Shown piece after piece: positions 36,602 to 37,262 of a DNA stretch of 37,262 bases. A program made the position numbers and the translations under genes. The notes under the pieces were generated by a model that was not told where the DNA came from, did not search any database, and worked only from the letters and a program-made list of their open reading frames with translations. The stretch is from IMG/VR virus record IMGVR_UViG_3300028559_002717, positions 1-37,262 of that record; one strand, 5' to 3'. Source of the stretch: a virus. How positions within the stretch are numbered: position 1 is the first letter of the stretch; each line of letters starts with the position of its first letter.

Positions 36602-37262
36602 GCAAAGCCCGGCCGAGATTCTGACGCTCTTCGAGTCCCGTATGACGGAACTGGGTATCACTCAGGCCGAGCTTGGCGCGCGCGCCTTCGGGAAGCAGGA
36701 CAACAGTGCGATCCAGGGCCTCAAGAGGGGGTCATCGCCAGCCTTCGACAGGGTTGCGGCGATGGCGGATGTTCTCGGCCTGGAGCTATACCTTGGAAAA
36801 CCTCGGGCGTGGCCTGCGGGCTTTGCTGACCCGGATGCAACCAGTAATCCAAGAGCCCCCGAAGCAGTTCGCGGGGACTATCTACCGATTCCGTGGCACG
36901 TTCCCATCAAAGGGGCAGGCAGCTCTCCGGTCTCTTTCTCGTACGCGTGGATGACGGCCAATGGCCTGATACCCGACCGTTTGTCAGCGATAATCCCTGA
37001 CCACGTAGACCTTCCGGACCATCTATCCGGCAGCACGGTTGCCGTCATCGATGCACGCGCTCAACGCCAGTTGTCGTTCGGCCCGTGGACGTATCAAGAG
37101 GCCGGCTCGATCCGCGTCGCGCGTCTTCTGTTCGACCATGGAAACATCGTGATCATGCCGGGCAGTGCAGACCGTCCAGCGCGATTGCTTCCCGAAGCCG
37201 ACGCTTCAACGATACTGCCGCTTGGGCGCGTCGTCTGGATGGGCGTTGTGCCAAAGGACTAG
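36600..37262 (+). CDS. c: Repressor (c) with HTH and degenerate S24 domain (220 aa)
   Basis: Immunity repressor. Residues ~5-65 hold the HTH (ELGITQAELGARAFGKQDNS, then SPAFDRVAAMADVLGLELYL). Residues ~90-215 have the S24 (LexA/CI) layout: the linker DYLPIPWHVPIKGAGSSP, then VSFSYAWMTANGLIPD in place of the usual F-x-x-x-W-L, and the beta core. Where active members have Asp-Ser-Met-Glu, this one has D134-H135-V136-D137; where they have Val-Lys-Arg-Leu, it has V173-A174-R175-L176. Both catalytic Ser and Lys therefore seem absent, so RecA-stimulated self-cleavage is unlikely. No ribosome binding site precedes the ATG. The stop is at the window end. Confidence 0.85.
   Translation: MQSPAEILTLFESRMTELGITQAELGARAFGKQDNSAIQGLKRGSSPAFDRVAAMADVLGLELYLGKPRAWPAGFADPDATSNPRAPEAVRGDYLPIPWHVPIKGAGSSPVSFSYAWMTANGLIPDRLSAIIPDHVDLPDHLSGSTVAVIDARAQRQLSFGPWTYQEAGSIRVARLLFDHGNIVIMPGSADRPARLLPEADASTILPLGRVVWMGVVPKD

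Noticed and set aside
1-37262. Prophage ends, target-site duplication and MuA end-binding sites
   Set aside because: Both window edges coincide with stop codons of phage genes, and no host sequence or end repeats can be seen inside.
1-37262. CRISPR arrays, tRNA or rRNA genes, insertion sequences
   Set aside because: No direct-repeat array, cloverleaf-like segment or second transposase was seen by reading; a search tool was not available.

Overview
The window is almost all of a Mu-type transposable phage (prophage), read backwards: the repressor end is on the right and the tail-fibre end on the left. The GC-rich sequence, the codon use, and a tail module resembling the Rhodobacter capsulatus gene transfer agent (GTA) and RcapMu point to an alphaproteobacterial host, probably Rhodobacterales. 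No host gene is visible. The first and last bases are gene stop codons, so the prophage termini (MuA end-binding sites and the target duplication) lie outside the window.

Immunity and early region (about 37262 down to 28700). A rightward repressor gene with an S24-like C-terminal domain is divergent from a leftward early operon. Between them is a short AT-rich switch with two dyad operators and two face-to-face promoters, both predicted to start at or next to the A of the ATG. The early operon carries a Ner-like regulator, a run of very small genes, a ParB-like protein, the MuA transposase (D268, D340, E392), the MuB ATPase, three DNA-binding candidates, a DUF3164 protein and two hypotheticals. 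It ends at strong hairpins at 28497-28597.

Junction (28600 to 27745). One gene (28047-28487) runs rightward against everything around it and converges on those hairpins. Next to it is a roughly 300-base leader for an ORF6N-type antirepressor. The leader is highly structured, hides the antirepressor ribosome binding site in an 8-bp stem, and carries an Icd/Ash-like reading frame, which recalls the immI (c4-icd-ant) logic of phage P1.

Middle and late region (27744 down to 1). It holds the ORF6N protein, small hypotheticals, GemA (Mu gp16), an MT-A70 adenine methyltransferase and a Mor/C-type activator. A candidate C-dependent lysis promoter follows, then the lysis cassette (GH24 endolysin, a 25-residue membrane peptide, a 3TM holin). 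Next come packaging and head genes: gp25, gp26, gp27, TerL, portal, MuF with a toxin-like tail, gpG, protease/scaffold, cement and major capsid. An Acb2/Tad1-like protein, a likely anti-CBASS/anti-Thoeris sponge, sits between the capsid and connector genes. The tail module is siphovirus-like: connector, terminator, tube, chaperones, tape measure, GTA gp12-gp15 homologues and a beta-helix tailspike.

Most genes overlap by 1-8 bases (ATGA, GTGA, TGATG), so translational coupling is the rule. The observations most worth following are the Acb2-like gene, the antirepressor RNA switch paired with an apparently uncleavable repressor, the MuF-linked toxin domain, the antisense cargo gene, and several tiny genes (20, 25, 43 and 53 residues) with good ribosome binding sites.
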